From IMG/VR virus record IMGVR_UViG_3300022539_000150, positions 1 through 47,396 of that record: a stretch of 47,396 nt of DNA; one strand, written 5' to 3'. How positions within the stretch are numbered: position 1 is the stretch's first letter; the number at the start of each line of letters is the position of its first letter. This document shows positions 5,925 through 13,861 of this stretch, one piece after another. Source of the DNA: a virus. The notes beneath the pieces are model-generated. The model made no database searches and was not told where the DNA came from. It worked only from the letters and a program-made list of their open reading frames with translations. The position numbers were made by a program, and so were the translations under genes.

Positions 5925-7211
5925 TTGAACTTAACAAAGAATTTACCACAAGAAATAAATGCAGAACAGGCTTGTCTTGGAAGTTGTTTATTAGACGAGG
6001 ACGCTTTCTTCATTACAGTTGAGACATTGTCACCAAATGACTTTTACAAAGGTGAGCATAAGACAATATATAAATTGATGGTAGATATGCTACAAACAGG
6101 TGTCAATGTAGATTTAGTAACTATTACATCAGGATTGAATGAGGTAGGCAAGTTAGAAAAAATAGGTGGTGTTACGTATCTTACCAATTTAGTGAATTCA
6201 GTTCCTACACCTAAAAATATAGAGCATTATGTCGCTTTAATTCAAAAAGCATCTATCAAAAGAGCACAGCATGGACTTTTGACAGCAGTAAATGACGGAC
6301 AAATGACTATTGATGATGCTTTGACAGAATTAGAAACTCTCAATAATATAGAGATTAAAGAAGAAACATTACAAATGTTGCTTGAAAAAACTTTAATGGA
6401 AGTTACCAAAGGAACAGAGTTTACTTTCGGGATAAGAAGTTTAAATAAATATATAGGCGGATTAGATAGAGGAGAACTCTTAACTATAGGCGGTTGGACT
6501 TCACAATGTAAGTCAGTTGCAGGTATGCAAATGGCTATTAATCAATGTAAGTGTGGTAAGGGGGTTTTATTTTTATCTACCGAAATGACACCGCAAGAAG
6601 TAAGTAGGAGATTATTGGGTAATCTTGAGTTAATTCCTATTATGAGGATTAGAAAAAATAATCTTACCGATGAAGAACAGAATAGATTACAAAGACGAGC
6701 AAAACAAATTTCAGGGGAATGGAATTTGAACATCAAGAAAGTCTTTAGCATGACTGACGCAAATAAATATGTTAGAAAGTATAAACCCGACTTCTTAGTA
6801 TTCGATTACTTGCAGAATTTAGGTGAACAGGATTATACCTCTACGTCAAATAATATTATCGAATTACAACGAATGACATTACGAAATGGACTTGGAACTG
6901 TCTGTTTATCACAGTTCAATCGTAACAACGAAGAGATTAGAGAACCGAGATTGAGTGATTTAAGACAATCAGGCAGGATAGAGGAAGTTAGCAATATTGT
7001 GTTGTTATTGTATTGGAAAGAGAGACTACAAATGATTAATCCTGAAAGGTTTGGCGGAGAAGAACCTGAAGAAATGAAGATATTGATCAGTAAGAATAGA
7101 GACGGTACGATAGGAAGGATAGGGGTTAATATATTTCCTGAATATGCACGAATGGAACACATTTCTTTTACTCAATATCAACCTGACTTATATCAAGGCG
7201 GTGGTAAGTAA
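5925..7211 (+). CDS. dnaB: Replicative DNA helicase, DnaB-like
   Basis: A 428-residue protein with an N-terminal DnaB domain (NAEQACLGSCLLDEDAF, residues 12-28) and a RecA-like helicase domain. Motifs are H1/Walker A at 190-197, Walker B with LVFDYLQN, the H3-like CLSQFNRN, and H4 DLRQSGRIEEVSNIVLLLYW, followed by ISKNRDGTIG. The Walker A reads GWTSQCKS, so the second glycine of GxxxxGK[ST] is cysteine (codon 6507-6509). This is unusual, though lysine and serine are kept. It starts with TTG after an AAGGGGG site and ends in a TAATG overlap with the next gene. It unwinds DNA at the phage fork with host polymerase and is probably loaded by the initiator upstream. Confidence 0.9.
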   Translation: MNLTKNLPQEINAEQACLGSCLLDEDAFFITVETLSPNDFYKGEHKTIYKLMVDMLQTGVNVDLVTITSGLNEVGKLEKIGGVTYLTNLVNSVPTPKNIEHYVALIQKASIKRAQHGLLTAVNDGQMTIDDALTELETLNNIEIKEETLQMLLEKTLMEVTKGTEFTFGIRSLNKYIGGLDRGELLTIGGWTSQCKSVAGMQMAINQCKCGKGVLFLSTEMTPQEVSRRLLGNLELIPIMRIRKNNLTDEEQNRLQRRAKQISGEWNLNIKKVFSMTDANKYVRKYKPDFLVFDYLQNLGEQDYTSTSNNIIELQRMTLRNGLGTVCLSQFNRNNEEIREPRLSDLRQSGRIEEVSNIVLLLYWKERLQMINPERFGGEEPEEMKILISKNRDGTIGRIGVNIFPEYARMEHISFTQYQPDLYQGGGK

Positions 7212-8173
7212 TGAATACAATAGTAAAAATGAAATTCGGAAGTCATTTATACGGAACAGATACGAAAGATTCTGATACTGATTATAAGGGTATATTTATG
7301 CCCACTAAAGAACAAATATTTTTAGGGAGAATACCAAAATGTTATTCAGAAAAAACAAAGGTTGGAGTAGGCAAAAATACTTCGGGAGATACAGATACAG
7401 AAGTCTATTCGTTACATTACTTTTTGGAATTGGCTTGTCAGGGGCAAACCGTTGCTATTGATATGCTTCACGCTCCTGATGATATGATTTTAGAAACATC
7501 AGATACTTGGAAAGCAATATGTCTCAATAAACATCTTTTCATAACAAAAGACATGCATGCTTTTGTAGGATATGCAATGAGACAAGCTTCTAAATATGGA
7601 ATTAAGGGGAGTAGGTTAGCCTCTGCTGGAAAAGTTATGGATTTCATTAATGATTTTGATACACAGAAGGGTAATGATATGAACAAGACAAGATTAAAGC
7701 AGGTTTGGGATAAACTACCACAAAGAGAACATATCCATAAATACGAGATAGGAAAGGACAGACTTAGGATTTATCAAGTATGTGGTAAAAAAATACAGGA
7801 GACTGCTACCTTGCGATATCTTTTTGATATAATGGTAACGTTTTATAATGCTTATGGTGCAAGAGCAAGATTAGCAGAAAAGAATGAAGGAATAGATTGG
7901 AAGGCAGTATCTCATGCTATAAGAGCCTCAATGCAGTTGATAGAACTCTATAAAGATGGAGAAATAAAATTTCCATTGGCACAAGCAGAATACTTGAAAG
8001 ATATCAAAGCAGGAAAAATAGATTACAAGAGCGAAGTTGCTCCTTTACTGGAAACTCTTATCGGAGAAGTAAAAGACTTAGCAGTCGCAAGCGACTATCC
8101 TGATAAAGTAGATAGAAAGTATTGGGAAAAATTTATAATGTTTGAGGTTGAAAAGATGTTATGGGGGTGTTAA
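7211..8173 (+). CDS. Pol-beta superfamily nucleotidyltransferase (RlaP/PF10127-like)
   Basis: A 320-residue protein beginning with the nucleotidyltransferase signature GSHLYGTDTKDSDTDYKG: Gly10-Ser11 and the metal-binding Asp22 and Asp24. It continues with helical segments and IDMLHAPDD. This pattern belongs to the predicted nucleotidyltransferase family often called RNA repair pathway DNA polymerase beta (PF10127). Family members are predicted to transfer nucleotides to RNA ends or proteins; the reaction is not established. It overlaps the helicase stop and is followed by an HD-domain gene two bases later. An RtcB ligase stands further down the same operon, which supports an RNA-end role. 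Confidence 0.8.
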   Translation: MNTIVKMKFGSHLYGTDTKDSDTDYKGIFMPTKEQIFLGRIPKCYSEKTKVGVGKNTSGDTDTEVYSLHYFLELACQGQTVAIDMLHAPDDMILETSDTWKAICLNKHLFITKDMHAFVGYAMRQASKYGIKGSRLASAGKVMDFINDFDTQKGNDMNKTRLKQVWDKLPQREHIHKYEIGKDRLRIYQVCGKKIQETATLRYLFDIMVTFYNAYGARARLAEKNEGIDWKAVSHAIRASMQLIELYKDGEIKFPLAQAEYLKDIKAGKIDYKSEVAPLLETLIGEVKDLAVASDYPDKVDRKYWEKFIMFEVEKMLWGC

Positions 8174-8174
8174 T

Positions 8175-8675
8175 ATGGAAGATTATTTTACAAAAAAGAA
8201 TATGAAACCAATTCTTGATGTATTACATGCTTTGAAAGGTATTGAACAGCAAGTAGAATATCACCCTGAAGGAGACGCATTGAAACATACTTATCAAGTA
8301 TTCAAGTGGGCGATAAGAGAAACAATGGACTTGGATTTGATTTTGGCGGTACTCTTGCATGATGTGGGGAAAGTGACTTACAGTAATCACCACACAAAGG
8401 ATAGTGTCAAGCTCATAGAAGGATTTTCGAGTTGTAAAACTGTATGGTTAGTAAAACATCACATGAGAATCTGGACATATTTAAAAGGAGAAATGCAGGG
8501 ATTAAAGAAATGTTTGGAGTTAGCAAACCACTGTTGGCTCCCTGATTTAATACAGTTGGCACGTTGGGATGCCAAAGGACGTAATCCACGTAGCCAATGT
8601 TACTTCACAGATGAACAGATAATAGAAATATTAAATAGAAAAGCAAGAGAACATTTTGATAAGGGGGTGATATAA
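8175..8675 (+). CDS. HD-domain phosphohydrolase
   Basis: A 166-residue protein with the HD-superfamily metal site: His38 (ALKHTYQVF), the HD pair His62-Asp63 (LLHDVGKV) and a distal helix with VKHHMRIW and ARWDAKGRNP. The last part resembles the HD domain found in some bacterial CCA-adding enzymes and small phage HD hydrolases. Such domains remove phosphate from nucleotides or cyclic phosphates from RNA ends. The start at 8175 follows GGGGGTG; the longer frame from 8142 would overlap the upstream coding sequence. It sits directly after the nucleotidyltransferase, so the pair may act as a split enzyme. That is inference. Confidence 0.75.
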   Translation: MEDYFTKKNMKPILDVLHALKGIEQQVEYHPEGDALKHTYQVFKWAIRETMDLDLILAVLLHDVGKVTYSNHHTKDSVKLIEGFSSCKTVWLVKHHMRIWTYLKGEMQGLKKCLELANHCWLPDLIQLARWDAKGRNPRSQCYFTDEQIIEILNRKAREHFDKGVI

Positions 8676-9050
8676 ATGGCTTATTTAGGAAAGCCAATAT
8701 TGGCGATAGATTTTGATGGGACAATAAGAGAGAGCAAAAGAGCTATTGATACAGAGAATAAATTAATGCCAAATTGCAAAAAGGTATTGAAAAAGTTATA
8801 TAATGAAGGGTATAGAATGATACTCTGGACTTGTAGAAGTAAAGCGTGGTTAGAAGAACCTATAAAACTCATGGAAAAATGGGATATTCTAAAATATTTT
8901 GAATGCATAAATGAGAATGTAAAGCAAGTTTATTGGTGGAATACAAAAAAGATCTATGCAGATGCCTATATAGATGATTTGAATTTGCAGGGGTTTCCTG
9001 GTTGGTTAAAGACTTATAAAATTTTGAAAAAGAGGTTCAAGAATGGTTAA
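8676..9050 (+). CDS. HAD-superfamily phosphatase
   Basis: A 124-residue minimal HAD protein. Motif I is AIDFDGTI (Asp12 nucleophile, Asp14), motif II is the Thr in ILWTCR (Thr52), and motif IV is YADAYIDDLN (Asp100, Asp101). No large cap domain is present, so it could reach bulky substrates such as nucleic acid 5' or 3' ends. Small phage HADs like this are annotated as hydrolases or polynucleotide-phosphatase-like. The ATG follows AAGGGGGTGA, and its end overlaps the next gene by eight bases. An RNA-end healing role is suggested only by the neighbouring RtcB and nucleotidyltransferase genes. Confidence 0.8.
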   Translation: MAYLGKPILAIDFDGTIRESKRAIDTENKLMPNCKKVLKKLYNEGYRMILWTCRSKAWLEEPIKLMEKWDILKYFECINENVKQVYWWNTKKIYADAYIDDLNLQGFPGWLKTYKILKKRFKNG

Positions 9051-9399
9051 AAAAATGCGTGAATTTGAAACAGGAGCAACGAGAGACATAGTAGAAGGTA
9101 AATTGGATTATGAAGGATTTTTTTCTCCTTTAGTGCTTGAAGAGTTTGCTAAATATATGGAAAAAAATAGACATACAGCACTTGGTGTGAGAAAATCAGA
9201 TAACTGGCAAAAAGGAATACCTTATGAAACTTATATGAAATCTTTATTCCGTCATTTTATGGCAGTATGGAAAGAACACAGGGGTATTAAAACAGAAGAT
9301 GGAATAATGAAAGCATTGATGGGTGTTATGTTTAATACAATGGGTTACGCTCACGAGCTATTGAAAGGAAGTGATAAGAATGAAGAAAAAGGACGTTAA
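9043..9399 (+). CDS. dATP/dGTP diphosphohydrolase-domain protein (PF18909-like)
   Basis: A 118-residue protein that opens with REFETGATRDIVEGKLDYEG and then has SPLVLEEFAKYME, NWQKGIPYETYMKSLFRHFMA and a C-terminal helix ending GYAHELL. This order matches the domain annotated in many phages as the dATP/dGTP diphosphohydrolase N-terminal domain (DUF5664-like), a helical MazG-like fold. Members adjust nucleotide pools, sometimes for modified DNA. No purZ-like gene is seen in the window, so 2-aminoadenine synthesis cannot be claimed. It overlaps both neighbours, so it is firmly in the operon. Confidence 0.7.
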   Translation: MVKKMREFETGATRDIVEGKLDYEGFFSPLVLEEFAKYMEKNRHTALGVRKSDNWQKGIPYETYMKSLFRHFMAVWKEHRGIKTEDGIMKALMGVMFNTMGYAHELLKGSDKNEEKGR

Positions 9400-9988
9400 A
9401 TGTAAGAAGTGTTCACACTATATACTTGGAGTAAAAGGGCTGGGTGTTCAATGCTCTCTTACTCAGAGGAAACAAAACGAAATTCCTCTTTCTAATATGA
9501 TTGAGGATACTGCTCCTTCGTGGTGTCCAAAAGTTAGACGAATAGGTGGTCGTCCTAAGAAGAAGCATACTGCAAGATGGATATTAAAGAAACGATTAGA
9601 TGTTTTGTGGGCTCAAGCAGTAAAGGTAATTGCTCAAAATAGATGTGAGATTGTGACAGATAAAAGATGTCAGAATGTAAATGGATTAGGAAAAGGGCAC
9701 GGACTAAATGCTCATCATCTTATTGGAAGATCGAATTTCAATGTCAGGTGGGACGTTGATAATGGCGTAGCGTTGTGTGTTAAACATCACGTCTTTTCAA
9801 TATGGAGTGCTCATAAAAATCCTTTTTGGTTTTTACAAAAGATGATTGACATTAGAGGCAAAGCATGGTATACTATGATACAGGATAGAGCACTAAAGAA
9901 TGGTGGAATTGCAAAGCATTCAATGGAAGAACTTGAAAGAATAGAAATGCAATTAATTAAAATAATAAAGAAAGAGGGTGGTTGCTAA
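9380..9988 (+). CDS. HNH/NinG-like nuclease with N-terminal zinc finger
   Basis: A 202-residue protein with three parts. The N-terminal zinc-binding region is CKKCSHY...GVQCS...WCPK. A basic linker follows (GGRPKKKHTARW). The HNH-type core has CEIVTDKRCQN, HGLNAHHLIGRSN, VRWDVDNGVALCVKHH and FSIWSAHKNP. The AHHLIGRSN and ALCVKHH segments resemble HNH proteins such as lambda NinG and phage recombination nucleases. A role in recombination or DNA branch processing is more likely than homing because it is embedded in an operon. The ATG at 9380 lies inside the previous gene's end. A promoter for the next gene lies inside it at 9846-9874. Confidence 0.75.
   Translation: MKKKDVKCKKCSHYILGVKGLGVQCSLTQRKQNEIPLSNMIEDTAPSWCPKVRRIGGRPKKKHTARWILKKRLDVLWAQAVKVIAQNRCEIVTDKRCQNVNGLGKGHGLNAHHLIGRSNFNVRWDVDNGVALCVKHHVFSIWSAHKNPFWFLQKMIDIRGKAWYTMIQDRALKNGGIAKHSMEELERIEMQLIKIIKKEGGC
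9846..9874 (+). promoter_or_regulatory. Promoter inside the HNH gene, upstream of rtcB
   Basis: TTGACA (9846-9851), a 17-base spacer TTAGAGGCAAAGCATGG and TATACT (9869-9874). It keeps the GGCAAAG and TG elements of the shared class and would give rtcB and the following genes their own transcript. Confidence 0.7.
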
Positions 9989-11163
9989 TGGAAAGAGTAA
10001 AATTTGATAAGAGAAATAATAGAATACCAATTAAGATGTGGTTAGATTATATAGAGAACGGAGCAATGTTACAAGCAGAGAACTTATCTAAGTTGTTTTT
10101 TTCTTATAGACAAATAGTGCTACTTCCTGACTGTCATCAGGGCTATGGTATGCCTATTGGTACGGTGTTAGCTACTCATGCTTATATCATACCTAATGCA
10201 GTAGGCGTTGACATAGGTTGCGGAATGAGGGCAATCAAATTAAATGTAGTGCAATTAAAGAAAGAAAAAGTTAAGGAGTTAATGAGTGAAATCAGAGAGG
10301 TAATTCCTGTCGGTTTCAAACATAATGAAGAAGCAAATTCTGACGCATTACCGCCATTGCATTGGAACTTACTGACAAAGGATGTCATACCTGATGAATT
10401 GCAAAGTGCCGCACAACAATTAGGAACTCTTGGTGGTGGCAATCATTTCATTGAGTTTCAGGTGGGTGAGGATAATAGCTTGTGGATAATGCTACACTCT
10501 GGAAGCAGGAACTTGGGGTATAAAGTTGCGTCACATTATAATCAATTAGCCAAAGACTTAAATGCTAAATGGCATACGCAGGTGGCTCCGAGTTATGACT
10601 TAGCTTTCTTACCAGTTGATAGTAAAGAGGGGCAAGATTACTTAAAAGAAATGAATTATTGTGTGGAGTTTGCAGAAGCCAATAGAAGGGTTATGATGGA
10701 TAAGATTAAAAATATCTTGGATAAGCACTTGCTTAGTGCATTTATAGAGGAAGATATAGATGTCATACATAACTACGTAAGACAGGAAAACCATTTTGGT
10801 AAGAATGTATGGGTGCATAGAAAGGGTGCTATAAGTGCGAGACTTGGAGAGATAGGGATAATTCCTGGCAGTCAGGGGAGTTTTAGTTACATAACTAAAG
10901 GGCTTGGTAATCCTGAAAGTTTTACTTCCTGTTCTCATGGTGCAGGGAGAAAAATGTCAAGGTCTAAAGCTAAAGCAGAATTAGACTTAGCAGAAGAACA
11001 GCATAAGCTCGAATTAAAGGGAGTAATCCATAGCGTGAGAACAGTCAGTCAGTTAGATGAAGCTCCTTCTGCTTACAAGAACATAGATAAAGTAATGGAA
11101 TTACAGAAAGATCTTTGTGAAATAAAAGAACGATTAATACCAATAGGGGTGATAAAAGGATGA
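9988..11163 (+). CDS. rtcB: RNA ligase RtcB
   Basis: A 391-residue protein, close to the roughly 400 of bacterial RtcB. The metal and GTP-binding blocks are in order: VGVDIGCGM (Asp75, Cys78), GGGNHFIEF (His153), LHSGSRNLG (His170), HNYVRQENHFG (His261), VHRKGAISA and SCSHGAGR with the guanylylated His317. RtcB joins RNA 3'-phosphate or 2',3'-cyclic phosphate ends to 5'-OH ends, as left by anticodon nucleases and other toxins. It starts at the ATG after GAGGGTGG, has its own upstream promoter, and ends in an ATGA overlap. Together with the phage tRNAs it suggests repair of tRNAs cut by host defences. Confidence 0.93.
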   Translation: MERVKFDKRNNRIPIKMWLDYIENGAMLQAENLSKLFFSYRQIVLLPDCHQGYGMPIGTVLATHAYIIPNAVGVDIGCGMRAIKLNVVQLKKEKVKELMSEIREVIPVGFKHNEEANSDALPPLHWNLLTKDVIPDELQSAAQQLGTLGGGNHFIEFQVGEDNSLWIMLHSGSRNLGYKVASHYNQLAKDLNAKWHTQVAPSYDLAFLPVDSKEGQDYLKEMNYCVEFAEANRRVMMDKIKNILDKHLLSAFIEEDIDVIHNYVRQENHFGKNVWVHRKGAISARLGEIGIIPGSQGSFSYITKGLGNPESFTSCSHGAGRKMSRSKAKAELDLAEEQHKLELKGVIHSVRTVSQLDEAPSAYKNIDKVMELQKDLCEIKERLIPIGVIKG

Positions 11164-11315
11164 CATTTTTATATGATTTAACGTGGGTTCAATGTACAGG
11201 TCTGTTCTGGTTTACATTTAAGGTTGTTATGGTCGGATTAGTAATAGATAGCTTCATTGATTTGTATAAATTAATATACATAGCTTATAAGGGGGTGATA
11301 GGATGGGTGAAATAG
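11160..11315 (+). CDS. Small membrane protein, 51 aa
   Basis: A 51-residue frame overlapping the rtcB stop by ATGA and running 13 bases into the next gene. It has an aromatic N-terminal half (LFWFTFKVVMVGLVI) forming one clear hydrophobic helix, then a polar turn and a second weaker helix. No family was recognised. Tight coupling on both sides supports it as a real gene. Confidence 0.5.
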   Translation: MTFLYDLTWVQCTGLFWFTFKVVMVGLVIDSFIDLYKLIYIAYKGVIGWVK

Positions 11316-11782
11316 TAATTAGCGAAGCACAGAAAACACATAATATTATTGTTGCAATAAAAAGCAATATACACAAAGATTTTATGTCTCTTGCTGTTTG
11401 CTTGAAGGCAGTAAAAACGAATGCATACTATTTAGAGTTAGATTTTTCGTCATTTGAGGAATACTGTGCTCAACCTGATGTTGATTTGACAGTCAATAGA
11501 TGTAATAAACTCATTAGGATATATGATAGGTGGATCGAGGATTTTGGATATACAGTAGAAGAAATCGCAGGAACAGATACGGAATGTTTAGATATTGCAC
11601 AGTCGCAGGCGAGTGAGGAGAACAAAGAGGAATGGTTAGAGAGGGCAAAACTATTGTCTCGTGCAGACTTGAGAGCATTAACGCCTGGCTCACAGCATAG
11701 AGCTCCAATGGTGATTTGTCCTTATTGTGAACATATTTTTGATGTTAGTAGAAATATATTCAAAGGGGGTGGTAGAAAATGA
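11303..11782 (+). CDS. Unknown protein with C-terminal zinc-binding-like tail, 159 aa
   Basis: A 159-residue soluble protein starting after AAGGGGGTGA. The N-terminal helical region has LAVCLKAVKTNAYYLELDFS, SFEEYCAQPDVDLT and NRCNKLIRIYDRW, resembling the helix-turn-helix part of phage proteins related to DUF3102 or ParB-like adaptors. The C-terminus has one CPYC plus histidine, a half zinc ribbon. The combination suggests a DNA-binding regulator, but I did not recognise a named family. Its stop overlaps the next start in ATGA. Confidence 0.6.
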   Translation: MGEIVISEAQKTHNIIVAIKSNIHKDFMSLAVCLKAVKTNAYYLELDFSSFEEYCAQPDVDLTVNRCNKLIRIYDRWIEDFGYTVEEIAGTDTECLDIAQSQASEENKEEWLERAKLLSRADLRALTPGSQHRAPMVICPYCEHIFDVSRNIFKGGGRK

Positions 11783-12009
11783 GTAAAATAATCAAATACA
11801 ATCATCACGGAACAGAAGTCAGTGTATTGGAAAAAAATAAGGGTAAGCATAGAAAAAATTGTTTATGTTGGATTTGTAAGTTATTTATTCCCAATGACAG
11901 AGAGTTGAATTGTAAGATATCCAATGAATTATTTGCTATTTGTGTGACATATAACGTAACTACTCCTGTTTGGGAATGTGCAAAATTTGTAGAGAAGGGG
12001 ATGGTATAA
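11779..12009 (+). CDS. Small cysteine-rich protein, 76 aa
   Basis: A 76-residue protein with CLCWIC and further cysteines (CKI, ICVTY, WECAKF), likely to hold a metal. The pattern GKHRKNCLCWICKLF is of a type seen in small phage proteins next to regulators, but no function is known to me. It is coupled by ATGA to the gene before and by TAATG to the gene after. Confidence 0.6.
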   Translation: MSKIIKYNHHGTEVSVLEKNKGKHRKNCLCWICKLFIPNDRELNCKISNELFAICVTYNVTTPVWECAKFVEKGMV

Positions 12010-12320
12010 TGTTAATAAAAGGTGAACTAAGATTTATAGAGATACTCGGAATGATACCACAGATTAATAGAGAAAAACTTCAGGATGTCAAGGAGCAATT
12101 AATACGTGGTGATAAGTATGAAATGATGTGGTTAGAGATTGTCAAATATCTTAATAGTATTTGCGGTAATTTTCATATCGCTGAAATAATCAAGAAAAAG
12201 TATTTTCCTGCTCTACGATTTGAACACAGATCATTTGTAGACGGTTTCAAAGAAGGCATAGAGCTTGGTATGTGTTACAAAGATTTGTGTTTGAAGGTAA
12301 AGGAGCTATTAAATGGATAA
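12009..12320 (+). CDS. Unknown protein, 103 aa
   Basis: A 103-residue, mostly helical soluble protein (LRFIEILGMIPQINREKLQ, then YEMMWLEIVKYLNSICGNF). The ATG at 12009 overlaps the previous stop. A longer frame from 11970 would only add residues read from the previous gene. No motif was recognised. It lies in the string of small genes that ends the rtcB transcript. Confidence 0.55.
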   Translation: MLIKGELRFIEILGMIPQINREKLQDVKEQLIRGDKYEMMWLEIVKYLNSICGNFHIAEIIKKKYFPALRFEHRSFVDGFKEGIELGMCYKDLCLKVKELLNG

Positions 12321-12483
12321 AGAACAGATTGAAGAATATTATAAGTATATCATAGAACAGCTGGAGTTTTGTGAAATGATTACCTCTATTTTTAAAGATG
12401 AAGGGATCAGAGTTACGCAGGGAACTTCGGATAGATGCAGGGAATTCGCAGACAAGATTAGGGAAAACGTGGAGCACATATAA
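12313..12483 (+). CDS. Small acidic helical protein, 56 aa
   Basis: A 56-residue frame overlapping the previous gene by eight bases and ending just before a terminator. It has a strongly helical, charged sequence (DKEQIEEYYKYIIEQLEFC) and no membrane segment. No family was recognised. Position as the last gene of the operon supports it. Confidence 0.5.
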   Translation: MDKEQIEEYYKYIIEQLEFCEMITSIFKDEGIRVTQGTSDRCREFADKIRENVEHI

Positions 12484-12487
12484 GAAG

Positions 12488-12518
12488 AGGGTGGCATTTG
12501 AGCCACCCTTTCTTTTTT
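12488..12518 (+). terminator. Intrinsic terminator of the rtcB operon
   Basis: An 8-bp stem AGGGTGGC/GCCACCCT with a 6-base loop is followed by TTCTTTTTT. It closes the rightward operon just before the end of the convergent Cas4-like gene. Confidence 0.9.
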
Positions 12519-12521
12519 CCT

Positions 12522-13466
12522 TCATTTCTTATTACACCATTTGGCTACATTACAATATCCCTCACATCTAACATTTTTACCTTTTCGTATATCTATTTCT
12601 AAGGTTTCATTATCTCTTATATATAGTTCTGCTTCTTCTAATGTTTTGAAGGATGCTTTAGGCTTCACTAATCCGTGTTTCATAATTGCAAAGGGTTCTC
12701 TGTTTGTCTTTCTTTCCTTATCGGCTACGATATACCATTTGCTATTATCTTTCATCCACATTTTTGCTTCTGCTAAAGTAGTGCATACCCTTCTTGCTCT
12801 TTTTGCTCCCTTTTCTGTAATTGCGTAAGTAGTTGGTCGTGTCCATTTTTCTTCTTCTGTACAAAGTGGAGCTATCGGTAATTTATGAAGTGCAATTCTT
12901 CTTCTGATATATTTCTCTGTTTCTTCCATTGTCCACATTGGTATATCAACGGTAATGAAAGGTATTTGAGGATATTTAGGTTCTAACATCGCTTTGGAAC
13001 GAATCCAATCTCTTAATATAGCGTGTATTTTCAAAGACTTAGTCTTAAATCCGTTCTTTTCCCATAGCCATTTATATACATTAAGTTGAGCAACCCAATC
13101 AGGTTTTATACCCAACAGGAATGAAAAAACACTTGTAGTCTTATAGTCTCCTATTTCTTCATTACACCATAAATCGGATTGTCCTGAAATAACTACTCCA
13201 TCAATTTTGTACATCAATCGTTCTTCTTTAAATGCGTTCTCAGGAGCTCCTTTTTCTAAGATATAATGAACTGATTGTCCTAATAAACTCCATAATCTTT
13301 CGCTGACATCTTCTTCTATGAAAGCCCAATATTTTATTCGTAATTTTTTCTGCTTTGGAGCTCCTATTAACTCAGATACCCTCAGGATATCTTTTTTTGG
13401 TTCCTGGAAATCGCTCAGAGCATTCACCATAGCTTGTGGTATATTATGTACATTTGATAATTTCAA
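12522..13466 (-). CDS. Cas4/RecB-like PD-(D/E)XK exonuclease
   Basis: A 314-residue protein with the RecB-family nuclease core. It has His67 in LGQSVHYILEKG, the first catalytic Asp98 in GQSDLW, and the DxK pair Asp107/Lys109 in IGDYKTTS. A following QLNVYKWLW helix matches the QxxxY motif. Three cysteines close to the C-terminus (CEGYCNVAKWC) recall the iron-sulphur clasp of Cas4 and AddB, though the fourth ligand is not obvious. The middle (about 200-290) holds repeated ARRVCTTLAEAKMW / KASFKTLEEAELY segments. It probably processes DNA ends in recombination. It is the last gene of the leftward operon from the promoter at 14658-14686. Confidence 0.8.
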   Translation of the reverse strand: MKLSNVHNIPQAMVNALSDFQEPKKDILRVSELIGAPKQKKLRIKYWAFIEEDVSERLWSLLGQSVHYILEKGAPENAFKEERLMYKIDGVVISGQSDLWCNEEIGDYKTTSVFSFLLGIKPDWVAQLNVYKWLWEKNGFKTKSLKIHAILRDWIRSKAMLEPKYPQIPFITVDIPMWTMEETEKYIRRRIALHKLPIAPLCTEEEKWTRPTTYAITEKGAKRARRVCTTLAEAKMWMKDNSKWYIVADKERKTNREPFAIMKHGLVKPKASFKTLEEAELYIRDNETLEIDIRKGKNVRCEGYCNVAKWCNKK

Positions 13467-13472
13467 TTTTTA

Positions 13473-13652
13473 TCACCCCCTTTTTTTCAATTCTTCTAAT
13501 TTATTAATATACGACGCTAACACATTCCACTCCTTAGAGTTGATGTGTCCATTGTCGAATAACTTACGGCAATATGTCTTAGCTTTGTATTGTCCAATAT
13601 TGGTTATTATCCGTTCTATATTTCCTTTGTATTGATACATATAATCATACAT
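13473..13652 (-). CDS. Small unknown protein, 59 aa
   Basis: A 59-residue protein starting MYDYMYQYKGNIERII after a GGGGGTGATATA site. A longer frame from 13670 has no ribosome site. It is helical and tyrosine-rich, with a lysine-rich end (LEELKKRG). It ends just before the Cas4-like gene. No family was recognised. Confidence 0.5.
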   Translation of the reverse strand: MYDYMYQYKGNIERIITNIGQYKAKTYCRKLFDNGHINSKEWNVLASYINKLEELKKRG

Positions 13653-13656
13653 TATA

Positions 13657-13854
13657 TCACCCCCTTTCACCTAATCTAATAATATCTTCAATGTCTTTTC
13701 GAGTTAAAATTACAACCGTTTTTTCGTTGCCCATTTTGAGAAATTCCTTAGGCTTTTTCCCTCTATTTTTTCTTTTAATAAAATCCTCAGGCTCCTCACC
13801 TGATTTTATCATTGAGATTGGTCTATTCTTATTGCATATTAAATATATTACCAT
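13657..13854 (-). CDS. Small basic protein, 65 aa
   Basis: A 65-residue protein with a hydrophobic first strand (MVIYLIC), a very basic middle (FIKRKNRGKKPKEFLK) and a C-terminal VVILTRKDIEDIIRLG. It starts after GAGGGTGATAG. The charge suggests nucleic-acid binding; no family was recognised. Confidence 0.5.
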   Translation of the reverse strand: MVIYLICNKNRPISMIKSGEEPEDFIKRKNRGKKPKEFLKMGNEKTVVILTRKDIEDIIRLGERG

Positions 13855-13861
13855 GTTTCTA

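Noticed and set aside
9043-9399. 2-aminoadenine (Z-genome) synthesis pathway
   Set aside because: Only a dATP/dGTP-hydrolase-like domain is present; no PurZ-like synthetase or matching polymerase is seen in the window.
12541-12828. Plus-strand frames opposite the Cas4-like gene
   Set aside because: The minus-strand gene has clear nuclease motifs and a ribosome site; the opposite frames have neither.
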